Part shown: positions 32,361 to 38,785 of the stretch, in pieces
Numbering within the stretch: position 1 is the stretch's first letter
Layout of the letters: the number at the start of each line of letters is the position of its first letter
IMG/VR virus record: IMGVR_UViG_3300009370_000058
Span: 1-43,099 of that record
DNA from: a virus
Reading direction: 5' to 3' (one strand)
DNA: 43,099 nt
Position numbers and translations under genes: made by a program
Notes under the pieces: generated by a model
What the model was told of the DNA's origin: nothing
What the model saw: only the letters and a program-made list of their open reading frames with translations
Database searches by the model: none

Positions 32361-32582
32361 CTATTCTGAATTCGTTTCGTCGTCTATCCTGCGAGCTTCA
32401 TCTGCCATCATCTTGACAACGCTAGACGGATCATCAGTTACGCGAAGGGTTTTTGCGAGCATGGCAAGAATTTCATATTCTTCTGGCTGCGCGTCAGTCC
32501 ACTCGCCTTTTTCTTTTACCCAAATAGAAGTGTATTTGGTTCTGCTATTTTGTAGGATAGCAAAGTCAGGAACGCTACTCAT
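32361..32582 (-). CDS. Hypothetical protein, 73 aa
   Basis: The start at ATG 32582 overlaps the end of the upstream gene by 8 bases. MSSVPDFAILQNSRTKYTSI then an acidic helical half (PEEYEILAMLAKTLRVTDDP). Last gene of the 33146 unit. Unknown function. Confidence 0.68.
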   Translation of the reverse strand: MSSVPDFAILQNSRTKYTSIWVKEKGEWTDAQPEEYEILAMLAKTLRVTDDPSSVVKMMADEARRIDDETNSE

Positions 32583-32775
32583 CGACAATATCCATTCTCG
32601 CAACAGTGTTGCCGTTTACATCTTGAGCGGTAACAAAGTCACCCGCATCGACTGCCATGATTTGCCCCGCCCTATCGACGAGGCGTTCCATGACGTTTTG
32701 CATTTCAAACAAACGCTCCGCAGGAGTGTCACCGAACGCATCGTTGCCTAATTCAATTTCAATTTTAGCTTTCAT
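32575..32775 (-). CDS. Hypothetical acidic protein, 66 aa
   Basis: MKAKIEIELGNDAFGDTPAE then a helix (ERLFEMQNVMERLVDRAGQI) and a strand pair ending in MDIVDE. The ATG overlaps the preceding gene by 11 bases. Unknown function; probably a small alpha/beta fold. Confidence 0.7.
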   Translation of the reverse strand: MKAKIEIELGNDAFGDTPAERLFEMQNVMERLVDRAGQIMAVDAGDFVTAQDVNGNTVARMDIVDE

Positions 32776-32959
32776 TTAATTTAGCTTCTAATTGCTCTAA
32801 AACTTTTTGTTTATTACCTTTAAAGCCGAACTCCTCTTTAGCGAGAGAGTAAGCGGAACGGCCCCGACGTTTCATTCCCAAAATCTCCAACTTCAACGCC
32901 CCGCGCAGAGCGCGAAGGCGGAAGTTGTTAATGGCCTCTGGAGAGTCGTAGACTTGCAT
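32765..32959 (-). CDS. Hypothetical basic helical protein, 64 aa
   Basis: MQVYDSPEAINNFRLRALRG, then basic helices (LEILGMKRRGRSAYSLAKEE, FGFKGNKQKVLEQLEAKL). Charge and helix layout fit a small DNA- or RNA-binding protein, but there is no clear helix-turn-helix. ATG lies one base after the preceding stop. Confidence 0.7.
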   Translation of the reverse strand: MQVYDSPEAINNFRLRALRGALKLEILGMKRRGRSAYSLAKEEFGFKGNKQKVLEQLEAKLNES

Positions 32960-32960
32960 C

Positions 32961-33146
32961 CTAGAGACCTTGACTTGAGAAGTGAGTTGTAAGGATGGGG
33001 CGACCAGCCTTAATGTTGTAAAGCCGATAAGCCTCGGCCTTGAGCTTGGCGTGAGACAGTCCTGCCTTCTTGCCAGCTTTGATGTAGTTGGTGACTAACG
33101 CGGCCTTGACCGCATTACGAGCTTGATATGTTTTGTAGGTTTTCAT
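32961..33146 (-). CDS. Hypothetical basic protein, 61 aa
   Basis: The start at ATG 33146 is set by the promoter. MKTYKTYQARNAVKAALVTN, then IKAGKKAGLSHAKLKAEAYR: helical and Lys/Ala-rich. It heads a four-gene unit (32961, 32765, 32575, 32361). The leader carries AAACAACC just before ATG instead of a Shine-Dalgarno. Confidence 0.72.
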   Translation of the reverse strand: MKTYKTYQARNAVKAALVTNYIKAGKKAGLSHAKLKAEAYRLYNIKAGRPILTTHFSSQGL

Positions 33147-33170
33147 TGGTTGTTTGTTTAATCTTTTATA

Positions 33171-33199
33171 ATTATAACTAGCATTTACGGCTGTGTCAA
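33171..33199 (-). promoter_or_regulatory. Consensus promoter for the 32361-33146 unit
   Basis: TTGACA (33194-33199), 17 bp, TATAAT (33171-33176), 24 nt to ATG; this one has a true leader of about 17 nt. The -35 overlaps the stop codon region of 33196-33717. Confidence 0.88.
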
Positions 33200-33717
33200 T
33201 TACTTTCTTGGGTTTCTTTCGTTGGAACTTGCGCCCACACCTTGTCCATGACAATCACCTTGCGAGCGGTAAAGATTGGTTCAATAACATTCTCTACTGA
33301 CCTAAATGGATTGGTGTCGATACTCACGAAGGTGCGATACTTGTAAGGGTTGTAAGTAACTTCCATCCACTCATAACCATCACGCTCATCCATCTCACGC
33401 TGCTTCATTTCCTTGGCTGCATCATTGGCCCAGCCCAATTCAAACGCGTCCATGTCGTCGTAACGCCACACAGCATTGACCATGCAACCACGAATCACAG
33501 CGTGAACATTCTTACGCTCTTCATCACGCACACGTTGACAGCCTTTGTCACCCACAGCAAATTTTACAGGGTACTTGGTAGTGCCATCCATCACGACACA
33601 CAGAGCAGTACCCTCAACAAGGCCATCCTTACGCACGGAGTAAACGTGTTCGTCACGGTAGCGAAGGTTGCGATATACTTCGCGCTTGAATAACTTGATT
33701 GATTCTTTAACTGTCAT
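33196..33717 (-). CDS. Hypothetical protein, 173 aa
   Basis: MTVKESIKLFKREVYRNLRY, then a mixed alpha/beta body (VVMDGTTKYPVKFAVGDKGC, EVTYNPYKYRTFVSIDTNPF). A GGGAG site precedes the ATG, which lies 4 bp after the upstream stop, so it is the second gene of the 33991 unit. Family not recognised. Confidence 0.72.
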   Translation of the reverse strand: MTVKESIKLFKREVYRNLRYRDEHVYSVRKDGLVEGTALCVVMDGTTKYPVKFAVGDKGCQRVRDEERKNVHAVIRGCMVNAVWRYDDMDAFELGWANDAAKEMKQREMDERDGYEWMEVTYNPYKYRTFVSIDTNPFRSVENVIEPIFTARKVIVMDKVWAQVPTKETQESN

Positions 33718-33721
33718 GCGC

Positions 33722-33991
33722 CTATTCTCCCATAATTGGATGCACTATGTCAAGCACTTCTTTCTTCCCATCTTCGTCCTCCTCGGACACACCGAAGATG
33801 CCGTCTTGGCAGCCTTGGCATAGGCCAGAGATGCCGTACTCCTTATAGGAGAGCGCATCACGGAAGTCGCTCCGAAGGTTGTGCGGGAAGCCGCACTTTA
33901 CGCACTGACCGCCAGCGATGGCAAGACTGCGGCTGCGTCCGAATAGACGGAAGGCCGTCTCCTCTTTGAATTGTTCTAACTCGTTCATCAT
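33722..33991 (-). CDS. Small Cys-containing protein, 89 aa, leaderless gene
   Basis: ATG 33991 lies 6 nt after TACATT; ATG 33988 is adjacent and possible. Two CxxC pairs are visible: GGQCVKCGFPHN and GLCQGCQDG, about 35 residues apart, which would form a zinc-binding knuckle pair. The C-terminus is acidic. A nucleic-acid or protein-binding zinc protein is inferred. Confidence 0.72.
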   Translation of the reverse strand: MMNELEQFKEETAFRLFGRSRSLAIAGGQCVKCGFPHNLRSDFRDALSYKEYGISGLCQGCQDGIFGVSEEDEDGKKEVLDIVHPIMGE

Positions 33992-33997
33992 TGTTAT

Positions 33998-34026
33998 AAT
34001 GTAACACACAAAAGCCTATCTGTCAA
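33998..34026 (-). promoter_or_regulatory. Consensus promoter for the 33196-33991 unit
   Basis: TTGACA (34021-34026), 17 bp, TACATT (33998-34003), 6 nt to ATG 33991. Confidence 0.82.
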
Positions 34027-34389
34027 GCGGTTTTTTCATTTTTTTTAATTACCTTAATTAATCGCATTTAATTAGCCTAATTGTTTGCCGCTCACAAATG
34101 ATTGACAAACTGTTTTGTCGCTCATTATAGGGGTTTTTTGATCGACAACGGTTGAAAGTCATAATCAAGTTTCGTAAAAAGGGGTGATTTCTCCGATGTG
34201 AAATTCGTTGATTTTAAGAAACTCGTTTGACCCCACAAAAACAGTGTTGGCACGCTGGCGGCTGCCGCCCGCCTGTCAAGCCTAAAATACTGAGTGATTG
34301 TGAGATTCTTTTTACATAAGCCTGCGCCCTTGCTTGTTACTATTAAAAGGGGTGTATTGCGTATTAACTATTTTAGAATTTCATTTTCT
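34027..34389 (-). other. Intergenic spacer with boundary element and AT palindromes
   Basis: About 360 bp with no supported gene. It holds AT-rich palindromes (TTAATTAA twice near 34049 and 34061), a GACAAA/TTTGTC hairpin at about 34104-34119, a TTGACA on the plus strand at 34102 with no gene after it, and boundary element copy 5. Confidence 0.65.
34232..34280 (-). repeat. GC-rich palindromic boundary element, copy 5
   Basis: CCCCACAAAAACAG then TTGGCACGCTGG-CGGCTGCCGCC and a right arm changed to GCCTGTCAAG. The outer arm pairing is partly lost, so this is a diverged copy. Confidence 0.75.
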
Positions 34390-34461
34390 TTATTCGTCTT
34401 GCGTGGCCCAATAAATAATTAATGCGGTGAATATTATAACAGCAACGAGGGCTTCGCTCAT
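34390..34461 (-). CDS. Tiny single-span membrane peptide, 23 aa
   Basis: ATG 34461 overlaps the stop of the GP88-like gene (ATGA), with GGGGG 5-9 nt upstream. Starts MSEALVAVIIFTALII and ends in a short polar tail: one membrane span. The coupling and ribosome site are the reasons to believe it is translated. A toxin-like or regulatory membrane peptide is possible. Confidence 0.55.
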   Translation of the reverse strand: MSEALVAVIIFTALIIYWATQDE

Positions 34462-35183
34462 ACTACCCCCTTCGCTGCTTTTTTGATTGCTGACAATGCT
34501 TGACTTGCAAAGCTGCCCTTTGGTTGTGTGCCGTGAATTAGCAAAGCGAAATTCTCCTTGCCAAACGCAGCGTGCGTGTCGTCGTGGTCTATCTCTAAAC
34601 CTTTGTCGATTGCCTCTTGCTCGCTATAAACAACGAGAGCTTCTTTCCATCCGTGCAAATCAATTAGCTCGTCGTGCTTACCACCACGGGAAGCAGTTAA
34701 AACTAAATTTTCTGGAAGGGCAAACTCTTTGAAGAAATGCAAGCTCTTGGAGTAAGAGTAAAACACCTTGTCGGGGTTGCGCTTGGCAACTTCAATCCAC
34801 GCTTGCAAATACTTTTTGCTGAAGTAATCGCCGCCAACGTGGACGCGCATTATGTCAAACTTCTTTGGAAGTGATTCGCAAATGAGATCCGCCAAGGCAT
34901 CAACGCCACGGCCTAACGTCTGCTTGACCAATTCAAAATTATGCCAAACGAGATTGCGTAAAGATGGCGAACGCGCTTCCGCACTAGCCATAAAACATCT
35001 AAACTCCGTGTCAGGCCCGTCCGAGACTTTGCCCGTTACCCTATCCGCTTTTGATAAACAGTCTTTTGCCGCAGGGCAAGACCATCCCGCAGGGAGTGTG
35101 AAGGTTTTGAGCGTGAGGCCCATTTTCCGAATAAGCTTTTTTAACTTGGCGTTCGGGTCGCCAAACTTGAGTAGGTTTTCCAT
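34458..35183 (-). CDS. GP88-like phage protein, 241 aa
   Basis: The N-terminal block LKTFTLPAGWSCPAAKDCLS with Cys36 and Cys42, then EFRCFMASAEARSPSLRNL (Cys63), and a later HVGGDYFSKKYLQAWIEVAK followed by SYSKSLHFF, match the order of the gene-product-88 family of phage proteins (PF17338-type), whose biochemical function is not known. The leader before the ATG is AAAAACAACCT, shared with two other genes. Length is normal for the family. Confidence 0.75.
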   Translation of the reverse strand: MENLLKFGDPNAKLKKLIRKMGLTLKTFTLPAGWSCPAAKDCLSKADRVTGKVSDGPDTEFRCFMASAEARSPSLRNLVWHNFELVKQTLGRGVDALADLICESLPKKFDIMRVHVGGDYFSKKYLQAWIEVAKRNPDKVFYSYSKSLHFFKEFALPENLVLTASRGGKHDELIDLHGWKEALVVYSEQEAIDKGLEIDHDDTHAAFGKENFALLIHGTQPKGSFASQALSAIKKAAKGVV

Positions 35184-35196
35184 AGGTTGTTTTTAT

Positions 35197-35225
35197 ATAA
35201 TAGCTAATGTTTACGGGTTTGTCAA
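35197..35225 (-). promoter_or_regulatory. Consensus promoter for 34458-35183
   Basis: TTGACA (35220-35225), 17 bp, TATTAT (35197-35202), 13 nt to ATG with AACAACC in the short leader. Confidence 0.85.
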
Positions 35226-35227
35226 TG

Positions 35228-35710
35228 CTAATCTTTCCAAGTGTTGATAAATAACGTGTGCGATGTGTTCCAATCCGTTTGCTTGTTTGGCCCGTCTAGG
35301 TTTTCCGCGCAAATCTCCCCAAGCTCAAAAACTTCCGCTTCGGCTTGATACCTCCACCAGTTTTTCACGCCTTCAATCGACTTTATAAACTCTTGCGCCT
35401 GTGCTTTGGCGTAGGGCATCGCGCCACCTTTGCACCCCTTAAAACAATTACTTTCTTCCCCCTCATTCAGTAGCTTGAAAAGCATTGCGTTGACAATAGC
35501 CTTTTCCAATCGTTCGGGCTTTGTCCAGATATACGCTCGCATTTCGCCATCTGGATTCAAGTTGTTTTCATCAAATATCCAATGAAGCTCGCCGCTTGTC
35601 GCGCCGTGATTCCATAAAGAATAAAAGCGTTCTTCAATTTCTTGTTTGTTGTCGCCTGTTAAGTAGAGGGCGAGTTGGGTTCCACAGTTTTCGATTGCTA
35701 GTTTCAACAT
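35228..35710 (-). CDS. Hypothetical protein, 160 aa, leaderless gene
   Basis: MLKLAIENCGTQLALYLTGD, then EIEERFYSLWNHGATSGELH and a C-terminal half rich in Trp, Glu and Asn (VKNWWRYQAEAEVFELGEIC). ATG 35710 lies 7 nt after TATACT. Family not recognised; soluble. Confidence 0.72.
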   Translation of the reverse strand: MLKLAIENCGTQLALYLTGDNKQEIEERFYSLWNHGATSGELHWIFDENNLNPDGEMRAYIWTKPERLEKAIVNAMLFKLLNEGEESNCFKGCKGGAMPYAKAQAQEFIKSIEGVKNWWRYQAEAEVFELGEICAENLDGPNKQTDWNTSHTLFINTWKD

Positions 35711-35717
35711 AAGAGTG

Positions 35718-35745
35718 AGTATATCAAATTGGGGCTAGTAGTCAA
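35718..35745 (-). promoter_or_regulatory. Promoter for 35228-35710
   Basis: TTGACT (35740-35745), 16 bp, TATACT (35718-35723), 7 nt to ATG. The -35 lies inside the last codons of the ArfA-like ORF. Confidence 0.75.
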
Positions 35746-35884
35746 GCCTTTTGTTGTGTTTTTTTCTGCGGCGAAAAGACCCTTTGCCCTTCTTCACGCG
35801 ATGTTCACGCGTTGCGCTGTGCATTAACCCTTCTGGGTTAACCCTAGCGCGTGGGTGGGCTTTTTTGTTTCTTCGTCGGTTCAT
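35735..35884 (-). CDS. arfA: ArfA-like alternative ribosome-rescue peptide, 49 aa
   Basis: 49 aa, start ATG 35884, stop 35735. The C-terminal half aligns with proteobacterial ArfA: EGLMH (residues 18-22) against EALLH of E. coli, then HRVKKGKGSFRRRKKHNKR (28-46) against QRV-x3-KKGKGSYMRKGKHGNR. The KGKGS[YF] block is the family hallmark and enters the empty mRNA channel, allowing ArfA to recruit release factor 2 to stalled ribosomes. The basic N-terminus is not conserved. It ends near the point where the active truncated host ArfA ends. The gene has its own consensus promoter and a predicted leaderless mRNA. A 7-bp hairpin with a TTCT loop on the plus strand (35824-35841) lies in the coding region. 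Alternative: any short Lys/Arg-rich peptide; the ordered matches make that less likely. Confidence 0.7.
   Translation of the reverse strand: MNRRRNKKAHPRARVNPEGLMHSATREHRVKKGKGSFRRRKKHNKRLDY
35824..35841 (-). other. Hairpin inside the ArfA-like coding region
   Basis: TTAACCC-AGAA-GGGTTAA on the coding strand: a perfect 7-bp stem with a 4-nt loop, covering about codons 15-20. Host arfA mRNAs also carry an internal hairpin that controls expression, but theirs lies nearer the 3' end; a shared purpose is speculative. Confidence 0.55.
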
Positions 35885-35890
35885 TGTTAT

Positions 35891-35919
35891 AATCTAACAC
35901 ATAAACGCCCCCTTGTCAA
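35891..35919 (-). promoter_or_regulatory. Consensus promoter for the ArfA-like gene
   Basis: TTGACA (35914-35919), 17 bp, TAGATT (35891-35896), 6 nt to ATG 35884. Confidence 0.82.
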
Positions 35920-35957
35920 GCGATTGTTAATAGTGTGAATAACTTTTTTTCCTTGAC

Positions 35958-36027
35958 TTGGCACGCTGGCGGCTGCCGCCGCGATGTCAAGCCTAAAAAA
36001 CAAGGCTTAAATGAAATCCTTTAAAGG
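35958..36027 (-). repeat. GC-rich palindromic boundary element, copy 6
   Basis: TTGGCACGCTGG-CGGCTGCCGCC-GCGATGTCAAGC, then AAAAAACAAGGC and TTAAATGAAATCCTTTAAAGG. Diverged right arm as in copy 5. Confidence 0.8.
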
Positions 36028-36028
36028 A

Positions 36029-36066
36029 GGGGGAGCAGGGGAAAAGAACAAAAACCCCGCCCCCCC
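36029..36066 (-). terminator. G/C-rich hairpin after 36075-36962
   Basis: On the minus strand a GGGGG-rich arm pairs with a CCCC-rich arm around a 13-nt T-rich loop (TTTTTGTTCTTTT). It comes 7-8 bp after the stop codon. There is no U-tract after the stem, so intrinsic termination is uncertain. Confidence 0.45.
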
Positions 36067-36074
36067 GTGTTATG

Positions 36075-36962
36075 TTAATTGTTGCTTATTGTAACAGCTT
36101 GAGTCTTGGCAGGAGTCCAGAGTTTTTCCAGACGCGAACCACTCCGAGCCGCAGCACCGAAACGCTTCAGCACGTTGCTGGTCACGCGGTTGGCATACTC
36201 GAAACGCTCACCCGCAACGTCATGCGTGAGGTGTTGAGTCACGGCGTTGTTGAGGTTGTAAAGGTTGCGAGCCTTGTCCTCCTCATGGGAAGGGTTATTC
36301 CAAATCTGCGCGATGGACTCGCGAACCTTTTCGGAAAACACTTTGACGTTGGCGAGGTTCTGAAGGATGGTCAAGCCCTGCTCCTGAGATACCTCAGTCT
36401 TGGCAAGTTCACCATACACGCCCAAGCTGTTCTTGAACTTGGCAAGCGCAGCGTCGAGAGAGAGCGGAGAAAGAATCTCGCTGAGGTCTACGTTCTTACC
36501 ATGCTTCTTGGTCATGGAAACATCAGCCTCCAAGGTGTTCATGCCATTGGTGCAAACACGGCGAAGGATACCCAACTCATAAGCAATACGCAAAGAGCGG
36601 TCAAGGGAGTTCTGCGCGGTTAAGCGATACCCAACGACATCGCCGACCTCTGGAATCTTGGCCTCGAACTGGTCGCCGATCAAATCGTACTGAGCGCGCA
36701 TCTTTGCGCCGCCATCAGTAACAATCACCCTGCGCTCGGTGGCGATGTTACGTTTCGCGAAAGCGTTATCCGCGAAGCCGATCACGTCACGGTGTTGGAC
36801 TAATCCGTAACGCTCTGAAGTCCAGCCAACAACCTCGTTGTTGTCCTCTCGGATGTTCATATAAAAGCCCGACTTCTTACCAGTAACGGGGTGAGGTACT
36901 GACACTTGGCGTGCGGTGAAGTCGTAGCCGGTGTCGATTTTTTGGGATGCTGCAATAGCCAT
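36075..36962 (-). CDS. DUF932-like phage/plasmid protein, 295 aa
   Basis: The N-terminal part (VSVPHPVTGKKSGFYMNIRE, then VVGWTSERYGLVQHRDVIGF) and the centre (NSLDRSLRIAYELGILRRVC, TNGM) follow the DUF932 pattern, including the V-x5-Y-x-LVQ-x4-I-x-F block and the R-CTNGM element. The family is widespread in phages and plasmids; function unknown. Codon use here is more GC-rich than in the late region. It has a longer leader (about 40 nt) than its neighbours. Confidence 0.8.
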   Translation of the reverse strand: MAIAASQKIDTGYDFTARQVSVPHPVTGKKSGFYMNIREDNNEVVGWTSERYGLVQHRDVIGFADNAFAKRNIATERRVIVTDGGAKMRAQYDLIGDQFEAKIPEVGDVVGYRLTAQNSLDRSLRIAYELGILRRVCTNGMNTLEADVSMTKKHGKNVDLSEILSPLSLDAALAKFKNSLGVYGELAKTEVSQEQGLTILQNLANVKVFSEKVRESIAQIWNNPSHEEDKARNLYNLNNAVTQHLTHDVAGERFEYANRVTSNVLKRFGAAARSGSRLEKLWTPAKTQAVTISNN

Positions 36963-37010
36963 AGTAGGTTTTTTCTTTCTTGGTTAGTTGTTAATCTCTA
37001 ATGTTCTTTA

Positions 37011-37039
37011 AGTTTATCAAAGTCTTACGGTCATGTCAA
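37011..37039 (-). promoter_or_regulatory. Consensus promoter for 36075-36962
   Basis: TTGACA (37034-37039), 17 bp, TAAACT (37011-37016). The leader is about 40 nt and A-rich (AAGAAAGAAAAAACC), unlike the leaderless neighbours. Confidence 0.82.
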
Positions 37040-37269
37040 TCATTTTCTTTCATGTCAACGACTCTAAATTCACTAATGGGCAACCAGCCTAGCCAATCGT
37101 TGCCACGCAATAGCCAACTCTGCAAACCAAACCCGATAGCCTTCTGGCCCGTGCCTAGCTCTTCGTCTGTATGCTTGCGCTCTAGGTTGAACCACGGCCC
37201 ATTCTCCCGAATGCGGTTCTTTGTCCTCTGGCTTGCTAGTGGCTTGATCGCTTCAATCTTAATTATCAT
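37036..37269 (-). CDS. Hypothetical protein, 77 aa, leaderless gene
   Basis: ATG 37269 lies 6 nt after TATAGT. MIIKIEAIKPLASQRTKNRI, then WFNLERKHTDEELGTGQKAI and a Trp-rich strand pair (LQSWLLRGNDWLGWLPISEF). Family not recognised. The last codons overlap the -35 of the next unit. Confidence 0.7.
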   Translation of the reverse strand: MIIKIEAIKPLASQRTKNRIRENGPWFNLERKHTDEELGTGQKAIGFGLQSWLLRGNDWLGWLPISEFRVVDMKEND

Positions 37270-37275
37270 AGACAT

Positions 37276-37312
37276 ACTATAACACATGGGGTGGGACAAA
37301 TACAGTCCTACC
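37276..37312 (-). promoter_or_regulatory. Operator-type promoter for 37036-37269
   Basis: TATAGT (37276-37281), 6 nt before ATG; 8 bp upstream the palindrome GGTGGGAC-N7-GTCCTACC (37290-37312). Arms identical to those at 28620 and 28839, centre different. Confidence 0.82.
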
Positions 37313-37331
37313 AATAAAGAAAATCATTTCA

Positions 37332-37383
37332 CCCCGTAAAAACAGACTTGGCACGGCGGCGGCTGCAGATTTCGTGCCAACCC
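37332..37383 (-). repeat. GC-rich palindromic boundary element, copy 7
   Basis: CCCCGTAAAAACAGAC then TTGGCACGGCGG-CGGCTGCAG and TTCGTGCCAA. It lies just after the stop of the 40-aa ORF at 37384-37506 and before the next promoter. Confidence 0.82.
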
Positions 37384-37506
37384 TCAGTTTTCAGCCTCTT
37401 CTGGCAATCCTTTTTTACTGCGACGGAATCTCAATAAGAACATAGACAGCATCCTCCTATCCTTACGGCGCTGGCGGCGAGCAGTTATTTGTTTATTTGT
37501 CAACAT
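37384..37506 (-). CDS. Small basic protein, 40 aa
   Basis: MLTNKQITARRQRRKDRRML followed by a short hydrophobic stretch (SMFLLRF) and a second basic patch. It fills the space between 37551-37832 and boundary element copy 7. No ribosome site is visible, so translation is uncertain. Arg/Lys-rich composition fits nucleic-acid binding. Confidence 0.45.
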   Translation of the reverse strand: MLTNKQITARRQRRKDRRMLSMFLLRFRRSKKGLPEEAEN

Positions 37507-37550
37507 ATTATTTGTCGTTTATTTATTTCTTATTTATTTCATATTCAAAA
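37475..37550. repeat. Tract of AAATAA/TTATTT repeats
   Basis: About ten irregular copies of AAATAA (minus strand) around the start of the 40-aa ORF. Simple-sequence-like; possibly a DNA-unwinding or low-complexity spacer. Confidence 0.6.
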
Positions 37551-37832
37551 TCAAAAATTTATTATTTGATCTTTATCTATTTGCCAATTAAAAAAATCAA
37601 TTATTTGATATATATTTATTTCTTCTTTTGATCGAGCTACTATTGAATATTCTTGTCCTAATTCATATAGTGTTTCAGAAGATGATATTGTTATTATTTT
37701 ACCTTTATTTGATACGGCGATGTAGAGTCCACACTTGGTTTCCCCGTGCCATTCTTCTTCCCCGACCTTGGTAAGACACTCTATTTCTAGTTTATCATAC
37801 TCAAGTTTCGCTATTCGATCAAGCGTTTTCAT
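37551..37832 (-). CDS. Hypothetical protein, 93 aa
   Basis: The start at ATG 37832 overlaps the end of the RuvB-like gene by 14 bases. MKTLDRIAKLEYDKLEIECL, then strand-rich GLYIAVSNKGKIITISSSET and a C-terminal IIDFFNWQIDKDQII. Second gene of the 38772 unit. Unknown function. Confidence 0.68.
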   Translation of the reverse strand: MKTLDRIAKLEYDKLEIECLTKVGEEEWHGETKCGLYIAVSNKGKIITISSSETLYELGQEYSIVARSKEEINIYQIIDFFNWQIDKDQIINF

Positions 37833-38772
37833 CGAGTGCCTTGAGGTAATCTTGGCCCTTTTTGGTGAGTGCGCGACCAGTGGTGGAGATTTCCATAAGG
37901 TCATGCTTCTGAAGGTACAACTCAAAGTCACGCTGGATGCACGACTTGGTAAGCCCCGTCTTTGCAGAGATTTTAGTCAAGCTACATTCTTTTTGAGCGC
38001 GGAGAATAGTAAGCACTTGCACCTCAATGGGAGACAGTCCGAGAGGGAGTATGCCAAGAGCATCCACAAGCACTTTCCAATCCTTCTTGGTGAAATTCTT
38101 GCGCTTCTCTCTTGTGAGATATACTTTGATATGGTTGGCAATCTTTTGGGCCGCACGGGCATTGCCTCGCAGTACCGTAGAGATTTCCTCTAGCACACCC
38201 TTCTCCCACTTCGCACCCTGCAAGTTGCGAGACACAATCTCTGCCAACTCACCGTAGGAATACTCCTCCAGATCAACCCGCTCACAACGATCCATGAGCG
38301 CATGGAAAATCTGTTGAGCTTCAGTAGTGGCAAACATAAACGATTGCATACGGAAGTCAAAATCAACAGTATAATCTTCATACGAAAACGTGGTACGATT
38401 ATCTGGGTTAGGGTTAAGGATGGTAAGTAGTGCCATCGTCAAATCCTTGGGCAGTTCAGATGCCTCATCGAAAAGAACAGTACATTCTTTACCATGAATA
38501 TGCGGAATGACAATCTGATTGAAGAATTGCTTCAGACTCTTGAGAGTAGAACAATTAATCTCAAGGAACGTCTTTGCCTTCCCGACATTCTCGATACGGT
38601 TAATCAGCTTTGTACCGACTGCTTTAGCGAGCGTGGTTTTACCACACCCCTTCGGTGCGACGAACATCATGGTAGGGCATATACCCGACTCTTTCTGTCC
38701 ATCACATAAGAACTTTAGTTTCTTTTTTGCTCGGTCTTGCCCGACGATTCCCTCAAAGTATTCTGTTTTCAT
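37819..38772 (-). CDS. RuvB-like AAA+ ATPase, 317 aa
   Basis: FEGIVGQDRAKKKLKFLC at the N-terminus, Walker A APKGCGKTT (39-47), Walker B TVLFDEASELP (98-108), sensor-1 region FMFATTE (145-151), Arg finger candidate DRCERV (161-166) and sensor-2 RGNARAAQ (202-209), followed by a winged-helix tail (LSPIEVQVLTILRAQKECSL). The order and spacing match RuvB, the branch-migration motor, and its relatives among clamp loaders. Host RuvB needs RuvA; no RuvA-like gene is visible here. It may drive recombination or replication restart for the phage. Leader AAACAACCT before ATG. Confidence 0.82.
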   Translation of the reverse strand: MKTEYFEGIVGQDRAKKKLKFLCDGQKESGICPTMMFVAPKGCGKTTLAKAVGTKLINRIENVGKAKTFLEINCSTLKSLKQFFNQIVIPHIHGKECTVLFDEASELPKDLTMALLTILNPNPDNRTTFSYEDYTVDFDFRMQSFMFATTEAQQIFHALMDRCERVDLEEYSYGELAEIVSRNLQGAKWEKGVLEEISTVLRGNARAAQKIANHIKVYLTREKRKNFTKKDWKVLVDALGILPLGLSPIEVQVLTILRAQKECSLTKISAKTGLTKSCIQRDFELYLQKHDLMEISTTGRALTKKGQDYLKALDENA

Positions 38773-38785
38773 AGGTTGTTTCTTA

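Noticed and set aside
34102-34130. Plus-strand TTGACA-N17-TTATAG
   Set aside because: No plus-strand gene or RNA structure follows; probably chance within an AT-rich spacer.
28895-37383. Reading the seven GC-rich palindromes as intrinsic terminators
   Set aside because: No U-tract directly follows the stem on either strand; kept as boundary elements of unknown mechanism.
37475-37550. AAATAA repeats as a CRISPR array
   Set aside because: Units are irregular, short and without spacers.
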